Shown: one piece after another, positions 26,240 to 35,807 of the stretch
How the letters are laid out: the number at the start of each line of letters is the position of its first letter
Numbering within the stretch: position 1 is the stretch's first letter
DNA from: Woeseiaceae bacterium
GTDB taxonomy: Bacteria > Pseudomonadota > Gammaproteobacteria > Steroidobacterales > Woeseiaceae
Reading direction: 5' to 3'
Length of the DNA stretch: 52,148 nucleotides
Assembly (NCBI GenBank): GCA_030065915.1
Contig: JASJCQ010000021.1
Location: 1 to 52,148 of the forward strand
Made by a program: the position numbers and the translations under genes
Notes under the pieces: model-generated
Databases searched by the model: none
The model's input: the letters and a program-made list of their open reading frames with translations, nothing else
Told to the model about the DNA's origin: nothing

Positions 26240-27162
26240 TCGTTCGAGCTGAATGCTGGCAGGTCGCCCGGTTTGTAGAGTTCCCCGGCGATGATGTCCG
26301 TCTTGAGTCGGTTGCGCGGCGATGCAACCGGGCAAGTCGAGAAGTCATTGAAGGCGCACGGCGGACTGTAAGACAGGTTGAAGTCGAGCACGGTCACACC
26401 GTCTTCGTTCGGCGCCTCGGCGTACAGGAACCGCCCAGCCGGATAGGTATCTCGACCGTTGGTACTGTCGCCAAATACGAAGAACAGGCGATCGCCTGAC
26501 GTGTAGGCTTCGAGTTCGAAGGGCTCACCATCGAGCTCGAAAGTGACCACGCCCGGTGACTCCGGCTCCCAGCCGAGGCCTTCAATCACGGTATCTACCT
26601 GGATCGTTCGCGGTTGCGGGTAGCGCTGCAGCGTGCCTTCTACACGATAGGTCTGCGCTATCGGAAAATACTCCAGCGGAGGGAAGCTTTCGAGCATCGG
26701 GTGTTCGAAATCCCTGAGCCGGACGCCGAAACGCCCTACCCGCTGTATGACGAGCCATGCGAGCGAGCGATGCGTAATCGTCACCGGATTGTCGGTCGTG
26801 TCATCGGACAGGAACAGCGATTTCACCGGCACGCCTTCGTAGCGGACATCGACGCCTGGATTGATCAGCATCAGCACGCCCTCTTCGGACAACCGGAACG
26901 TGCCGATCGAATCGGCGGCTATCGACGGGAACGTCAGGTCATTTTGCTCCCCGGAGCCGAACGTCGAGTCTTCTCCGGTGAGCCAGAACAGGCCAGCGAG
27001 ATTGAGATAGCCGTCCTCGGCCTTGAGCCTTTCGAGGCGTCCCTCTCGCCACTCAACGACAAGCGCCTCATGGTCGTCAGCCGCGATTTTAGCGATCGAG
27101 CTGTCGCAACCAGAGACAGCAATGAGGGCGATGATAAACGTCGATATCCGGAGAAGATTCAT
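26236..27162 (-). CDS. DUF1684 lipoprotein
   Basis: The 308-residue product has a lipoprotein signal ending AVSGC, then the DUF1684 pattern: WREGRLERLKAEDGYLNLAGLFWL near the start, FVFGDSTNGRDTYPAGRFLY, and YSPPCAFNDFSTCPVASPRN near the end. The family is widespread and uncharacterised. The start is placed at the ATG at 27162 (MNLLRIS), which gives a normal lipoprotein signal; an upstream ATG at 27186 adds eight residues. It is divergent from srkA with about 40 bp between starts. Confidence 0.88.
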   Translation of the reverse strand: MNLLRISTFIIALIAVSGCDSSIAKIAADDHEALVVEWREGRLERLKAEDGYLNLAGLFWLTGEDSTFGSGEQNDLTFPSIAADSIGTFRLSEEGVLMLINPGVDVRYEGVPVKSLFLSDDTTDNPVTITHRSLAWLVIQRVGRFGVRLRDFEHPMLESFPPLEYFPIAQTYRVEGTLQRYPQPRTIQVDTVIEGLGWEPESPGVVTFELDGEPFELEAYTSGDRLFFVFGDSTNGRDTYPAGRFLYAEAPNEDGVTVLDFNLSYSPPCAFNDFSTCPVASPRNRLKTDIIAGELYKPGDLPAFSSND

Positions 27163-27203
27163 AGTGTTCGGGGAGCACCAGTTCAAAGGCGCTTTAGCGT
27201 ATC

Positions 27204-28214
27204 ATGCGCCCGATGACTCGCAAGCCCGCGCACGCCGCTCTAGATTACGCGGACCTGACACCCGACGACTTCCTGGCAGCGCTCGAGCGCCTGGGCTTCG
27301 CATGCGACGGCCGCTTCCTGGCGCTCAACAGCTACGAGAACCGCGTTTACCAGGTCGGGCTCGACGACGGTCACTCCATTGTCGTCAAGTTCTACAGGCC
27401 CAACCGTTGGACCGACGAGCAGATCCTGGAAGAACACACGTTCACACGGGAACTCGCCGAGCAGGAGATCTCCGTCGTCGCGCCGCAGGTCATCGACGGC
27501 TCCAGTCTCAAGCTGATGGACCAGTTCAGGCTGGCGGTCTATCCGTGCCGCGGCGGCCGGGCGCCTGAACTCGACAATCTCGACATGCTCGAGCAACTCG
27601 GTCGCCTGATCGCGCGCATCCACCTGGTGGGCGAGCAGCAGCCGTTCGAGCATCGACCGGAGGTCGACGTCGAAAGCTATGCGATCGAACCACGGGACTA
27701 CCTGCTCGACAACGACTTCATCCCGCCTGAGCTGCACGACGCTTACCTGGGCGTTACGGATCTGCTTTTAGAGGGCATCGACCAGTGCGCTGCTCGCTCC
27801 GGCGGATTCGACGTACTTCGACTGCACGCCGACTTTCATCCCGGTAACGTTCTCGTGAACCGCGACGCGTTCCACATTGTTGATTTTGACGACTGTCGCA
27901 GCGGTCCCGCCGTTCAGGACATCTGGATGTTCCTTTCCGGCGATCGCAGCGAGCAGACGCCGCAGCTGGCCGCCATCCTCGACGGATACCAGCAGTTCAG
28001 GCCGTTCGATGCGACAGAGCTGCACCTGATCGAGGCCTTGCGCAGCATGCGTATCATTCATTACGCCGGCTGGCTTGCGAAACGATGGACAGACCCGGCG
28101 TTCAAGCAGGCATTTCCATGGTTCGATTCTGTCCGCTACTGGGACGAGCACATACTGACTCTACGGGAGCAGGTATCGGCGATGCAGGAAGACCCGCTGG
28201 AGTGGCGGGACTAG
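27204..28214 (+). CDS. srkA: Stress response kinase A (YihE/SrkA)
   Basis: The 336-residue product matches SrkA, a Ser/Thr protein kinase of aminoglycoside-phosphotransferase fold that protects Gram-negative cells during envelope stress. The signature LNSYENRVYQVGL and VVKFYRPNRWTDEQILEEH are near identical to E. coli. The catalytic loop is LHADFHPGNVLV, with His208, Asp210 and Asn215; IVDFDDCRSGPAVQDIWMFL holds the metal-binding Asp. In E. coli the gene precedes dsbA, but here a glutamine amidotransferase gene converges on it. A second ATG at 27213 is possible. Confidence 0.94.
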   Translation: MRPMTRKPAHAALDYADLTPDDFLAALERLGFACDGRFLALNSYENRVYQVGLDDGHSIVVKFYRPNRWTDEQILEEHTFTRELAEQEISVVAPQVIDGSSLKLMDQFRLAVYPCRGGRAPELDNLDMLEQLGRLIARIHLVGEQQPFEHRPEVDVESYAIEPRDYLLDNDFIPPELHDAYLGVTDLLLEGIDQCAARSGGFDVLRLHADFHPGNVLVNRDAFHIVDFDDCRSGPAVQDIWMFLSGDRSEQTPQLAAILDGYQQFRPFDATELHLIEALRSMRIIHYAGWLAKRWTDPAFKQAFPWFDSVRYWDEHILTLREQVSAMQEDPLEWRD

Positions 28215-28217
28215 CCC

Positions 28218-28258
28218 GAACATCTCACCGATTCGTGGGTAAGATCGGTCAGATGTTC
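28218..28258. terminator. Long imperfect inverted repeat between srkA and the GATase gene
   Basis: An 8-bp arm gaacatct (28218-28225) pairs with agatgttc (28251-28258). After one C-C mismatch, accgat (28227-28232) pairs with atcggt (28244-28249), around an 11-nt loop. It fills the gap between two convergent genes and could end transcription from both sides, but no T-run follows. Confidence 0.5.
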
Positions 28259-28264
28259 CGGCTG

Positions 28265-29017
28265 CTAACGGGAAGGCAGGGAGACACGCCGCGGCGGTAT
28301 GTCGAAACGATCGATCCAACGCGAAAAAGTTGCGTTGCTCAGCGCTTCGAGCGCCGGAATTTTCTTCGGCGTGTGCTCGAGGATTGCATCGGGTTCGACG
28401 GCATCGTCAGGGTCGGACAGCACCGGCTGGTTTTCGGGCACGCGCAGCCAGCGATGCACCAGCGGTTCGTTGACTTCGAGGTGGAACTGCAGACCGTAGG
28501 CGTGTTCGCCGAAGGCAAAGGCCTGCACCTCGCTACGTTCCGAGGACGCCAGGTGCCGGCATCCGTTCGGCAGCTCGATGCCATCGACGTGCCAGTGAAA
28601 GACTTCCTGCTGATGCTCGAACGTCGACAAGACAGGGTCCATACGCCCATTGTGGGTCAGGTGGACGTCGTGCCAACCGATTTCCTTTCTTTCATTCCTG
28701 TAGACCCGTCCACCGAGCGCCTTCGCGAGTAGCTGAGCGCCCAGGCAGATCCCCAGCACCGACATGTCCCGCTCGAGCGCGTCCCTTAGGATATCCACCT
28801 CACGCTTGAGGTTCGGATAGCGTTCCGTCTCGTCCACATTCATCGGACCGCCAAGCGCGATGACGGCTGCATAACGATCGAGTTCAACCGGCGTGTGCGG
28901 CTCGCGACTGAAATTCACGTAACGAATTCGAAACCCGGCCGCCTTCAGCAAAGGGTCGAGAGTACCTAAAGGTTCATACGGAACATGTTGAAAAACAAGT
29001 ATTTTTGGGCGGGGCAT
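28265..29017 (-). CDS. Class I glutamine amidotransferase (GMP synthase-like)
   Basis: The 250-residue, free-standing GATase1 domain would release ammonia from glutamine. The nucleophile is Cys91 in VLGICLGAQLLAKALGG, and the His/Glu pair sits in YGLQFHLEVNE, so the triad is complete. ALGGPMNVDE marks the oxyanion strand. Stand-alone members act on various small molecules, for example gamma-glutamyl compounds; the substrate here is unknown. The start is placed at the ATG at 29017 (MPRPKIL); a TTG at 29035 would add six residues. Confidence 0.86.
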   Translation of the reverse strand: MPRPKILVFQHVPYEPLGTLDPLLKAAGFRIRYVNFSREPHTPVELDRYAAVIALGGPMNVDETERYPNLKREVDILRDALERDMSVLGICLGAQLLAKALGGRVYRNERKEIGWHDVHLTHNGRMDPVLSTFEHQQEVFHWHVDGIELPNGCRHLASSERSEVQAFAFGEHAYGLQFHLEVNEPLVHRWLRVPENQPVLSDPDDAVEPDAILEHTPKKIPALEALSNATFSRWIDRFDIPPRRVSLPSR

Positions 29018-29208
29018 TTCGAGAAAACTGGGCAAGGATGCGGAATTTTCGGGTTCAGGTTAACGGATACGGGTCATGATCGCGATACTTCGACTCGACT
29101 GTTGCACTCCCCTTTCTCGCGTTCTAAAGTCGGGGGGTCGGTTTAGAAGGAACTTACGGTACGTCCGACGGTTCAAAACCACCCAGTGCCTGTAGGCAAG
29201 GAGCGAGC

Positions 29209-29925
29209 TTGAGAGCGACAATTCGGACAGCTTTTTCAGTAGCCGTCTTATCCGCGCTCGTCTCGGCCTGCGGCGGCGGCAGCATGACGCTGCAGGCCCC
29301 GTCGTTTCCTACTCCCCTCGTTGAAAAGCTGCCGGTCAAGGTCGGCCTCAGGCTGTCACCGGAAATGAAGCAGTTCAGTCACGAGGAGAAGGTCTTCGGG
29401 AAAGAAACGTGGTCCGTCGACTTTGGCGACGCGAATGCGCGGCTGTTTCGCCAGTTGTTCGACCACATGTTCACCGACGTTACGATCTTGACGGCGGACG
29501 ACAACCCGGACCTCCTGCCCATCGATGCGCTGGTGGAAACAAGCATCGACGCATTCGAATTCTCGGTACCGGAGCAGACGAGCAGTAATTCGTTTGCCGT
29601 CTGGATTCGATACCGCCTCAAGGTGTACGACGATCGCGGCGACATGATAGCCAACTGGCCGGTCAGCGCTTACGGCAAGAGCGAGACCAAGGCGCTGGGC
29701 GGCAGCGATGCCCTGGAAAAGGCCGCATTGCTGGCCATGCGCGATGCGGCGGCGCTGATGATTATGAAGCTGGATGCCGAGACCGGCATCAGCTCGCTCG
29801 GAGCTGTCTCGGCGCCGGCGACCGCCGAATCACCGATGGAAACCGATGAAGACGTAGCTATTTCGGTGAACTCAGACAATACGTCGCCCTTTGTGGCCGG
29901 AGGAATCAACCAGGATGCTATATAG
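29209..29925 (+). CDS. Lipoprotein, unknown function
   Basis: The 238-residue product has a lipoprotein signal ending LVSACGGG. The mature part has the segments VGLRLSPEMKQFSHEEKVFG and RLFRQLFDHMFTDV, then an alpha/beta region ending in a helix rich in Ala (LLAMRDAAALMIMKL). The last 30 residues are acidic and unstructured. The TTG start has aaggag 6 bp upstream; no ATG fits. It overlaps the next lipoprotein gene by 11 bp and should be co-translated with it. I do not recognise the family. Confidence 0.65.
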   Translation: MRATIRTAFSVAVLSALVSACGGGSMTLQAPSFPTPLVEKLPVKVGLRLSPEMKQFSHEEKVFGKETWSVDFGDANARLFRQLFDHMFTDVTILTADDNPDLLPIDALVETSIDAFEFSVPEQTSSNSFAVWIRYRLKVYDDRGDMIANWPVSAYGKSETKALGGSDALEKAALLAMRDAAALMIMKLDAETGISSLGAVSAPATAESPMETDEDVAISVNSDNTSPFVAGGINQDAI

Positions 29926-30595
29926 CGCGCGCCCAATGCTTCGATCGCTAACCGTCCTGGTCTTTGCCCTGGGACTCTCCGGCTGCATTACCGCTCGAAT
30001 GCAGGACAATCGAGAGAGCGTCACCGGGATCGCCGAGGGTGAGTCCGTTGTTATCATGGCCCGCAGTTATCACCTGGGCAACGAGACCGAAGCCAAATAC
30101 ATCAGCTGCGTTGAGAACGCGCTTGCGAAAGGTTCCAGGGGACTGCGCGTGATTCCGCACCGGGAGTTTGTCGATTCCCTGTTCCCCTGGTTCGAACCAA
30201 GAACGGCGCCCGCCGAGACGAAGGGTCTGCCCAAGCTTATGGAACGGCCCGGTGTCGCCAAGCGGCTGGCCGACCAGCAGGTTCGTTACATCATCTGGCT
30301 GGAGGGCGATACCGAGCGCGTGGCCGGTGGCGGCTCGCTGTCGTGCGCAGCCGGACCGGGCGGCGGCGGCTGTTTCGGTTTCGCGTGGTGGCAGAACGAT
30401 GCCGACTACAATGCGTCAGTCTGGGATCTGAAAGGGCTCGAGTCCGCGGGCACGGTCTCAGCAGACGTCAGCGGCACCTCATTCCTGCCCGCCCTGGTCG
30501 TCCCGATCCCGCTGATCGCGCGGACTCAGGCGGCTGCCTGTAAAGGACTGGCCGACCAGCTGCGGACGTTCATCTCGGACGATTCGAGCGCGTAA
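29915..30595 (+). CDS. Lipoprotein with Gly/Cys-rich segment, unknown function
   Basis: The product, of about 226 residues, has a lipoprotein signal ending LGLSGC and a domain that repeats the style of its upstream partner: an alpha/beta region (GESVVIMARSYHLG, VRYIIWLEGDTERV). A Gly/Cys-rich loop (LSCAAGPGGGGCFGFAWW) precedes a C-terminal segment with PALVVPIPLIARTQ. The start is taken as the ATG at 29915, inside the previous stop region and behind a ggagg; the ATG at 29936 is an alternative. The pair probably acts together at the outer membrane, by inference from overlap. Confidence 0.62.
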   Translation: MLYSARPMLRSLTVLVFALGLSGCITARMQDNRESVTGIAEGESVVIMARSYHLGNETEAKYISCVENALAKGSRGLRVIPHREFVDSLFPWFEPRTAPAETKGLPKLMERPGVAKRLADQQVRYIIWLEGDTERVAGGGSLSCAAGPGGGGCFGFAWWQNDADYNASVWDLKGLESAGTVSADVSGTSFLPALVVPIPLIARTQAAACKGLADQLRTFISDDSSA

Positions 30596-30611
30596 TCCCG
30601 AGCACCTGAAG

Positions 30612-31121
30612 CTACAGGCGCCCTGCCCTGACGAACGCGTCGCGGTAGACCTCAGAACGCATCGACTGCACGGATACAAACTTGCCGGAACTGGGCGCAT
30701 GAACGAACCTTCCATCGCCGAGATACATTCCGACGTGTGCAATCTTGCCGTCGAAACGGAAGAACAGGAGGTCACCCTCTCTGAGCTGCCCCTCGTCGAC
30801 AAACTGGCTGGCTGACCATAACTGTTGGGTCGTCCTGGGGACCGACGCGCCGGCACGGGCGAATGAGTAGTGAACGAGACCGCTGCAATCAAATCCTGAC
30901 GGCGACTGGCCGCCGTAACGGTATGGAACGCCGACCTGCTGCAGCGCGACGGCCGCCGCGCGTTCCGCGGTAGATAGTCTGCCAAGCGGTTTTTCCAGCA
31001 TCGGAACCGGGCGCCTCTCCACTGTCGCCGTCCCTTGCTGGGGCGCCGATGCACACCCCGAAACGCTAATCACAACAATAGCGACGGCTAAGGATTTGAA
31101 AGCAATGCCCGCACGTATCAT
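30612..31121 (-). CDS. NlpC/P60 lipoprotein, peptidoglycan endopeptidase
   Basis: The 169-residue product has a lipoprotein signal ending SVSGC (Cys23) and one NlpC/P60 domain. The catalytic Cys79 is in GFDCSGLVHYSF, His129 in AHVGMYLG and His141 in FVHAPSSG, so the triad is complete. Such enzymes, like E. coli MepS, cut peptide cross-links in the wall. It is convergent with the lipoprotein pair and divergent from the metallopeptidase-like gene at 31178. Confidence 0.9.
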   Translation of the reverse strand: MIRAGIAFKSLAVAIVVISVSGCASAPQQGTATVERRPVPMLEKPLGRLSTAERAAAVALQQVGVPYRYGGQSPSGFDCSGLVHYSFARAGASVPRTTQQLWSASQFVDEGQLREGDLLFFRFDGKIAHVGMYLGDGRFVHAPSSGKFVSVQSMRSEVYRDAFVRAGRL

Positions 31122-31177
31122 AGTTCGGCCTCGATCAGCATGACCGATGAGTCTACGGCCTCGCGCATGAACCGACC

Positions 31178-32431
31178 ATGAACTGTTTCTCAGCCCGACA
31201 AAAACCTGGCATATGGCGTCTCGGCCTCATCGCACTTGGCTTCGCAGTCAGCGCCTGCAACGCTGAGCCGGAGCCTGAGGACCGTGAGTATCGCCTGGAC
31301 TTCGTCGTAACGCCGATGCCGGAGGCTGCCGCGGTCGCAGTCAGCATGGAAGTCTCTCAGGGGCGTCACTGGCTGCGGGAGGTCGAATTCGACTTCGACA
31401 CCCGGTACTCCGATTTTGAAGGCGATGGCCAGCTCGATATTGGCAGTGACACTGTCAAGTGGTCTGTGCCAAAGCGATCGGGATCGCTGAACTGGACCGT
31501 GCAGATTCCGAATCGTCGCGGGAACTCTTTCGACGCCTACATGGACATCGGCTGGGCAATCTTCCGGGCCGAGGACATCATCCCGCGCAAGTCATCGGTG
31601 ACGGCTGTCGACGTCACGTCCAAAACGACACTGCGTTTTGACCTGCCCGCCGGCTGGTCCGCGACGACGCCCTACCGAGAACGACGCGGCGTGTTCTCCG
31701 TGGAGAACCCGGACCGCCGCCTTGACCTTCCATCGGGCTGGATCGCGATGGGGTCGCTCGGCACACGCTTCGACACCGTAGGATCGACCCGGGTCGTCGT
31801 CACCGGGCCGTCCCGGCAAGGGGTTCGGCGGATGGATATGCTGGCGCTGCTGCGTTGGAACCTGCCGGAGCTGGAACGCATCCTGCCGGCGCCCATGCGA
31901 CGTTTGACCGTGGTCAGCGGCGGTGACCCGATGTGGCGTGGCGGACTCTCGGCGCCCACATCGCTGTTTATTCATGCTGACCTGCCGCTCATTAGCGAGA
32001 ACGGCACCAGTCTCCTGCTGCACGAAGTGATGCACGTCGCAATGAACCTGAAGGTAGCCGACGGTCACGACTGGATCCACGAAGGATTGGCCGAGTACTT
32101 CAGTATCGAACTGATGCGTCGTTCCGGCACGATTTCTGACCGCCGCTACAGACGCGCGATCCGGGAGCTAAGGGAATGGTCGAAAGACGTCGAGTCAGTG
32201 TGCGGCAGGGAATCCACGGGGCCGGTGACGGCGGCCGGCGTCACGCTGCTCAGCGACCTGAATGCTGAATTAGCCGAAAACACCGAGAAAACGATCGACG
32301 ATCTTCTTTACGAAGTCCTCAGCCGCGACGAACCGGTGAACACGCAGACCGTTCGTGACATTGCCGAAACGCTACTTGGATCACCGTCTAAGACCTTGTC
32401 AGCTGACATTCTCGGCAACTGCAGCGACTGA
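31178..32431 (+). CDS. Lipoprotein with gluzincin-type metallopeptidase domain
   Basis: The 417-residue product has a lipoprotein signal ending AVSAC. After a beta-rich N-terminal half (YRLDFVVTPMPEAAAVAVS) comes a zinc-peptidase-like core: HEVMH at 282-286, followed by Glu302 in WIHEGLAEYFSIEL. This HExxH-x15-E pattern is that of the M1/M61 gluzincins. The architecture resembles M61 glycyl aminopeptidases, but the PDZ domain is absent. All zinc ligands are present, so activity is likely; the substrate is unknown. The next gene starts 14 bp after the stop. Confidence 0.78.
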   Translation: MNCFSARQKPGIWRLGLIALGFAVSACNAEPEPEDREYRLDFVVTPMPEAAAVAVSMEVSQGRHWLREVEFDFDTRYSDFEGDGQLDIGSDTVKWSVPKRSGSLNWTVQIPNRRGNSFDAYMDIGWAIFRAEDIIPRKSSVTAVDVTSKTTLRFDLPAGWSATTPYRERRGVFSVENPDRRLDLPSGWIAMGSLGTRFDTVGSTRVVVTGPSRQGVRRMDMLALLRWNLPELERILPAPMRRLTVVSGGDPMWRGGLSAPTSLFIHADLPLISENGTSLLLHEVMHVAMNLKVADGHDWIHEGLAEYFSIELMRRSGTISDRRYRRAIRELREWSKDVESVCGRESTGPVTAAGVTLLSDLNAELAENTEKTIDDLLYEVLSRDEPVNTQTVRDIAETLLGSPSKTLSADILGNCSD

Positions 32432-32445
32432 GCGGCATTCTTGCT

Positions 32446-33936
32446 ATGGATCAACAACACGACCTCGAACTGGTACTGCGATCACGAACCCCGATGATCG
32501 TAATCGAGACGAAGGACGAGGCCCGTATACTCGACGTCCTCAAGTCAGTGACGCTGCGCTCATCGACGAGCGATTACATGCCGTTGTTCCGCTGGACCAT
32601 TACGGATGGGCTGCAGCGACTCGACATCGCACTCGAGCCGCAGATGATGAACTCAGAGCCTACCGACGTCCTGAAGCACATTCGTGCCGTGACGAAGCCG
32701 GGCATCTACGTACTGCTCGACTTCCACCCGTTCCTCAATGATCCGGTGCACGTGCGCCTGCTCAAAGACATCTGCATCCGTTATGGCGAAATCGCAAGGC
32801 AGCTGGTGCTGGTCAGCCACCAGGTGAAGGTGCCGAACGAACTCGAAGCGTTCAGCGCGCGGCTGGACATGGCTTTGCCGTCCGAGACTGAGCGGCAGAC
32901 AATCATCGAGCGGGTTGCCAACGAGTGGGCCGAGGAAAACCCGGGCGCACGATTGCAGGCCGACCCAAAGGCCTACAAGCTCCTGGTCAATAATCTTGCG
33001 GGCCTGACGTACGCAGATACCGAACGCCTGGCACGGAACGCGATTTACGTCGACGGGGCAATCAGCAAGAGCGATATTCCCGCCGTCATGCAGGCCAAGT
33101 ATGAACTGCTCAACAAGGGCGGCGGCCTGCAGTTCGAATACGACACGGCGAAGTTCAGCGACGTCGGTGGACTGTCGCGGCTGAAAGGCTGGCTATCGAA
33201 ACGCCACGCCGCTTTTCGTGGTGTGGACGATACGGATCATCTCGATGTTCCGAAAGGCATTATGCTGATCGGTATCCAGGGTTGCGGCAAGAGCCTGGCG
33301 GCGAAGGCAACCGCGGGCGTCTTCGGCGTACCGCTGCTGCGACTGGACTTCAGCGCGCTGTACAACAAATACCACGGCGAGACTGAACGCAAACTGCGCG
33401 AGGCCCTTAAGACGGCGGACGTGATGGAGCCCTGCGTTCTCTGGATCGATGAAATAGAAAAAGGCCTGGCAGGCCGCGGTGGCGAGACCGGCACGACTCA
33501 GCGTGTACTCGGGAGCTTTCTTACGTGGCTTGCTGAGAAAACCACCCGCGTGTTTGTCGTCGCGACAGCCAACGATATCAGCGCATTGCCTCCTGAACTG
33601 GTCCGCAAGGGACGCTTCGATGAGATCTTCTTCGTTGACCTGCCTGATGCGAAGACTCGGGCACGCATCGTGGACATCCACCTGCGGAAGCGAAACCAGG
33701 AGCCGTCACGCTTTGACCTGGGCCGTATCGCCGGCGAGACAGAGGGGTTTTCGGGTGCGGAACTCGAGCAGGCCGTAGTAGCCGCATTTTACCTGGCCCA
33801 TGCGGCCTCGGAGGATCTCTCGTCAGAGCATATTCTGCACGAGATCAGCCAGACTCAGCCGTTGTCCGTCGTCATGCAGGAACGCATTGCCGCCTTGAGG
33901 ACATGGGCGGAAGGTCGGACGGTGCCCTGCGACTGA
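32446..33936 (+). CDS. AAA ATPase, Ycf46-like
   Basis: The 496-residue product has an N-terminal non-ATPase region (1-230; [19 protein letters not shown]) and one AAA domain. Walker A is GIQGCGKS at 276-283, Walker B is LWIDEIEK around 332-339, sensor 1 is [12 protein letters not shown], and the arginine-finger region is [14 protein letters not shown]. This is the layout of chloroplast/cyanobacterial Ycf46 and its proteobacterial relatives, whose substrates are largely undefined. It lies in a same-strand run with the gluzincin-like gene before and the FHA gene after. Confidence 0.88.
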   Translation: MDQQHDLELVLRSRTPMIVIETKDEARILDVLKSVTLRSSTSDYMPLFRWTITDGLQRLDIALEPQMMNSEPTDVLKHIRAVTKPGIYVLLDFHPFLNDPVHVRLLKDICIRYGEIARQLVLVSHQVKVPNELEAFSARLDMALPSETERQTIIERVANEWAEENPGARLQADPKAYKLLVNNLAGLTYADTERLARNAIYVDGAISKSDIPAVMQAKYELLNKGGGLQFEYDTAKFSDVGGLSRLKGWLSKRHAAFRGVDDTDHLDVPKGIMLIGIQGCGKSLAAKATAGVFGVPLLRLDFSALYNKYHGETERKLREALKTADVMEPCVLWIDEIEKGLAGRGGETGTTQRVLGSFLTWLAEKTTRVFVVATANDISALPPELVRKGRFDEIFFVDLPDAKTRARIVDIHLRKRNQEPSRFDLGRIAGETEGFSGAELEQAVVAAFYLAHAASEDLSSEHILHEISQTQPLSVVMQERIAALRTWAEGRTVPCD

Positions 33937-33941
33937 GCGAT

Positions 33942-33966
33942 GCCTGCGGCTTTACGTAACGCAGGC
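33942..33966 (+). terminator. Hairpin after the AAA ATPase gene
   Basis: The arms gcctgcg (33942-33948) and cgcaggc (33960-33966) form a perfect 7-bp stem with an 11-nt loop, starting 6 bp past the stop. No T-run follows, so termination may be partial or factor-dependent. Confidence 0.4.
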
Positions 33967-34016
33967 TTATAACCCGGCCCTCATTCATGTGCTTGCCGCC
34001 ATGCTAGACTGTGGCG

Positions 34017-35717
34017 ATGGCTAATGAAAACAACAACAACGAGTTAGTCGAAGCGGACGAGGATCCCACGTCAGAACTCGAGGCGCTGACCTGGCAACAG
34101 GCCGAAATCGTAGTTTCGGCTGACTCCCTCGAGGCCAGCGAAGGCACTATCGATTTTGGCGAACTGACCGGTAACCGGCTGCCTGATCAAGAGGCCAGTC
34201 GGGCCCTGGATCACCTCGCCTATGAACTCGAACAAGAGCGAGCGTTGAGGAAGGGGCTGGAAGCCGAGGTAAAATCGCGCGCTGAAATCACCGAGACCCT
34301 GAATCGCCAGATCGAGGATATGCAGTTCGAGCTGGAGCGCCGAAACGCGGCACTCGACAAAAAGACCGCGGCGGTCAAGAGCCTCAAACGAGAAATCCGT
34401 GAGCGCAATTCCGCGCACAACGAGGCGAGGGATGAACTCGTTGTAGCACAAGACTCGCTGGCCGATACCGGCCAGGAACTGGAAGCCATGCGAGTCGCGG
34501 TCGCTGAAAAAGACGAAGCGATTGCGACGCTGCAAGAGCAAAGCGAGGCGGATGCCGAGGAACTGGCGGCACTCAGGGAGTCTCGAAAACTTATCGATGA
34601 CGAGCTGGCCACGGCGCTGATGCGAATCGATGCTCTGGAAGCTTCTGCCGGCGAATCCGAGAAGACCATCCAGACACGCGATCGGGAAATCCAACGCCTG
34701 CAGGACGCCGTAAGCAGTGACAATAGCTCAGCCAGGGATGGCCGGGCACTTGACGTATTGCTGTCCAGCCGGGAGAGAGAGCTGATCGAATTCTCGGCGA
34801 GATTCGACAGACTGCAACAACATACGGACGACATCCGGCAGAGCCTGCAGGATGCCATGGCCGACAGGACTCAGCTTGCCGCCGAGAATGCGGCGTTCAG
34901 CCAGCATGTCGATGAGCAGGACGACCGCATCCGCGCGCTCAGTGCCGACCTCAATCATGCCCATCTCGAGATGTCCGAACTGCAGACAGCGGAGGCGGAT
35001 CTCGTAAAGGCCCACGAGGATGAAATCCGCCTATTGCGTTTCGAGCTCGGTGAGGCGCAGGCGACCATGTCGCAAAACGAGCTGATCAACGAGCAACTAG
35101 CGTCTGACCTGATCCAGACTCGTGGCTTCAAGGAGAGTCTCGAGCATATGCTTGAGCAGAACGATGAGAACGCCCAGACGAAGATCCATGACCTGGAGAA
35201 GCAGCTGCACAAGCTGCGTCAGGACATCGTCTACTTCGAGGAGCAGCTGCACACAAAGAACGAGGCGATCAACTGCCTGCTTGCAGAACTCGCGGCGAAG
35301 CAAAACCGGGATGAGGAGAAACGTCGCCATGCCGACTTGCAGCCGAAGCCTGAGCAGGACGAGCGATCGTACGAGCAGGATATCGATTTCAGCCTGCCGG
35401 ACAGTGATCGTGTATCGCGTTTCCTGATCGGCGAGATTGACGGCAAGGAAGTCCAGTTCCCGCTGTTTAAAGGCCGCCTGACAATTGGTCGTGCGCATAC
35501 CAACGATATCCACTTGACGGCCGACTACATCAGCCGCCGCCACGCTGTTCTCGTCACGGAACAGGACGTAACACGCATCATCGACTGGGGCAGCCGCAAT
35601 GGCGTGCGCGTCAACGGACGCGCCGTAACGGAACATTTCCTGACCAGCGGCGACACCGTGCGCATCGGTACGTTCGATTTCGTTTACGAGGAACGCAAGC
35701 GACCGGACAAGACATAA
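34017..35717 (+). CDS. Coiled-coil protein with C-terminal FHA domain
   Basis: The 566-residue product is almost entirely coiled coil from about 60 to 440 (heptad-rich, Glu/Leu/Arg), with no signal peptide or membrane segment. It ends in an FHA phosphothreonine-binding domain (about 480-560): GRLTIGRAHTNDIHL, then ISRRHAVL and GSRNGVRVNG, with the binding Arg, Ser and Asn present. It should be a cytoplasmic scaffold that reads a Thr-phosphorylated partner. No Hanks-type kinase gene lies in the window. The ATG at 34017 is preferred to a GTG at 34011. Confidence 0.85.
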   Translation: MANENNNNELVEADEDPTSELEALTWQQAEIVVSADSLEASEGTIDFGELTGNRLPDQEASRALDHLAYELEQERALRKGLEAEVKSRAEITETLNRQIEDMQFELERRNAALDKKTAAVKSLKREIRERNSAHNEARDELVVAQDSLADTGQELEAMRVAVAEKDEAIATLQEQSEADAEELAALRESRKLIDDELATALMRIDALEASAGESEKTIQTRDREIQRLQDAVSSDNSSARDGRALDVLLSSRERELIEFSARFDRLQQHTDDIRQSLQDAMADRTQLAAENAAFSQHVDEQDDRIRALSADLNHAHLEMSELQTAEADLVKAHEDEIRLLRFELGEAQATMSQNELINEQLASDLIQTRGFKESLEHMLEQNDENAQTKIHDLEKQLHKLRQDIVYFEEQLHTKNEAINCLLAELAAKQNRDEEKRRHADLQPKPEQDERSYEQDIDFSLPDSDRVSRFLIGEIDGKEVQFPLFKGRLTIGRAHTNDIHLTADYISRRHAVLVTEQDVTRIIDWGSRNGVRVNGRAVTEHFLTSGDTVRIGTFDFVYEERKRPDKT

Positions 35718-35735
35718 TCCGCTAATTTGACGAAA

Positions 35736-35751
35736 TGTGAATATGCTCACG
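35736..35751. promoter_or_regulatory. CRP/Vfr-like palindrome upstream of the 35808 gene
   Basis: The site tgtga-atatgc-tcacg differs from the ideal CRP pattern at the last base only. It lies 57 bp before the start codon at 35808, where a class II or class I activator site could act. No CRP gene is in the window, so the regulator is assumed. Confidence 0.5.
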
Positions 35752-35807
35752 GACGAGCGTCGCGATAGATCGTAGTTTCTGCTGCATCGTTGAAGGGAAT
35801 CGACAGA

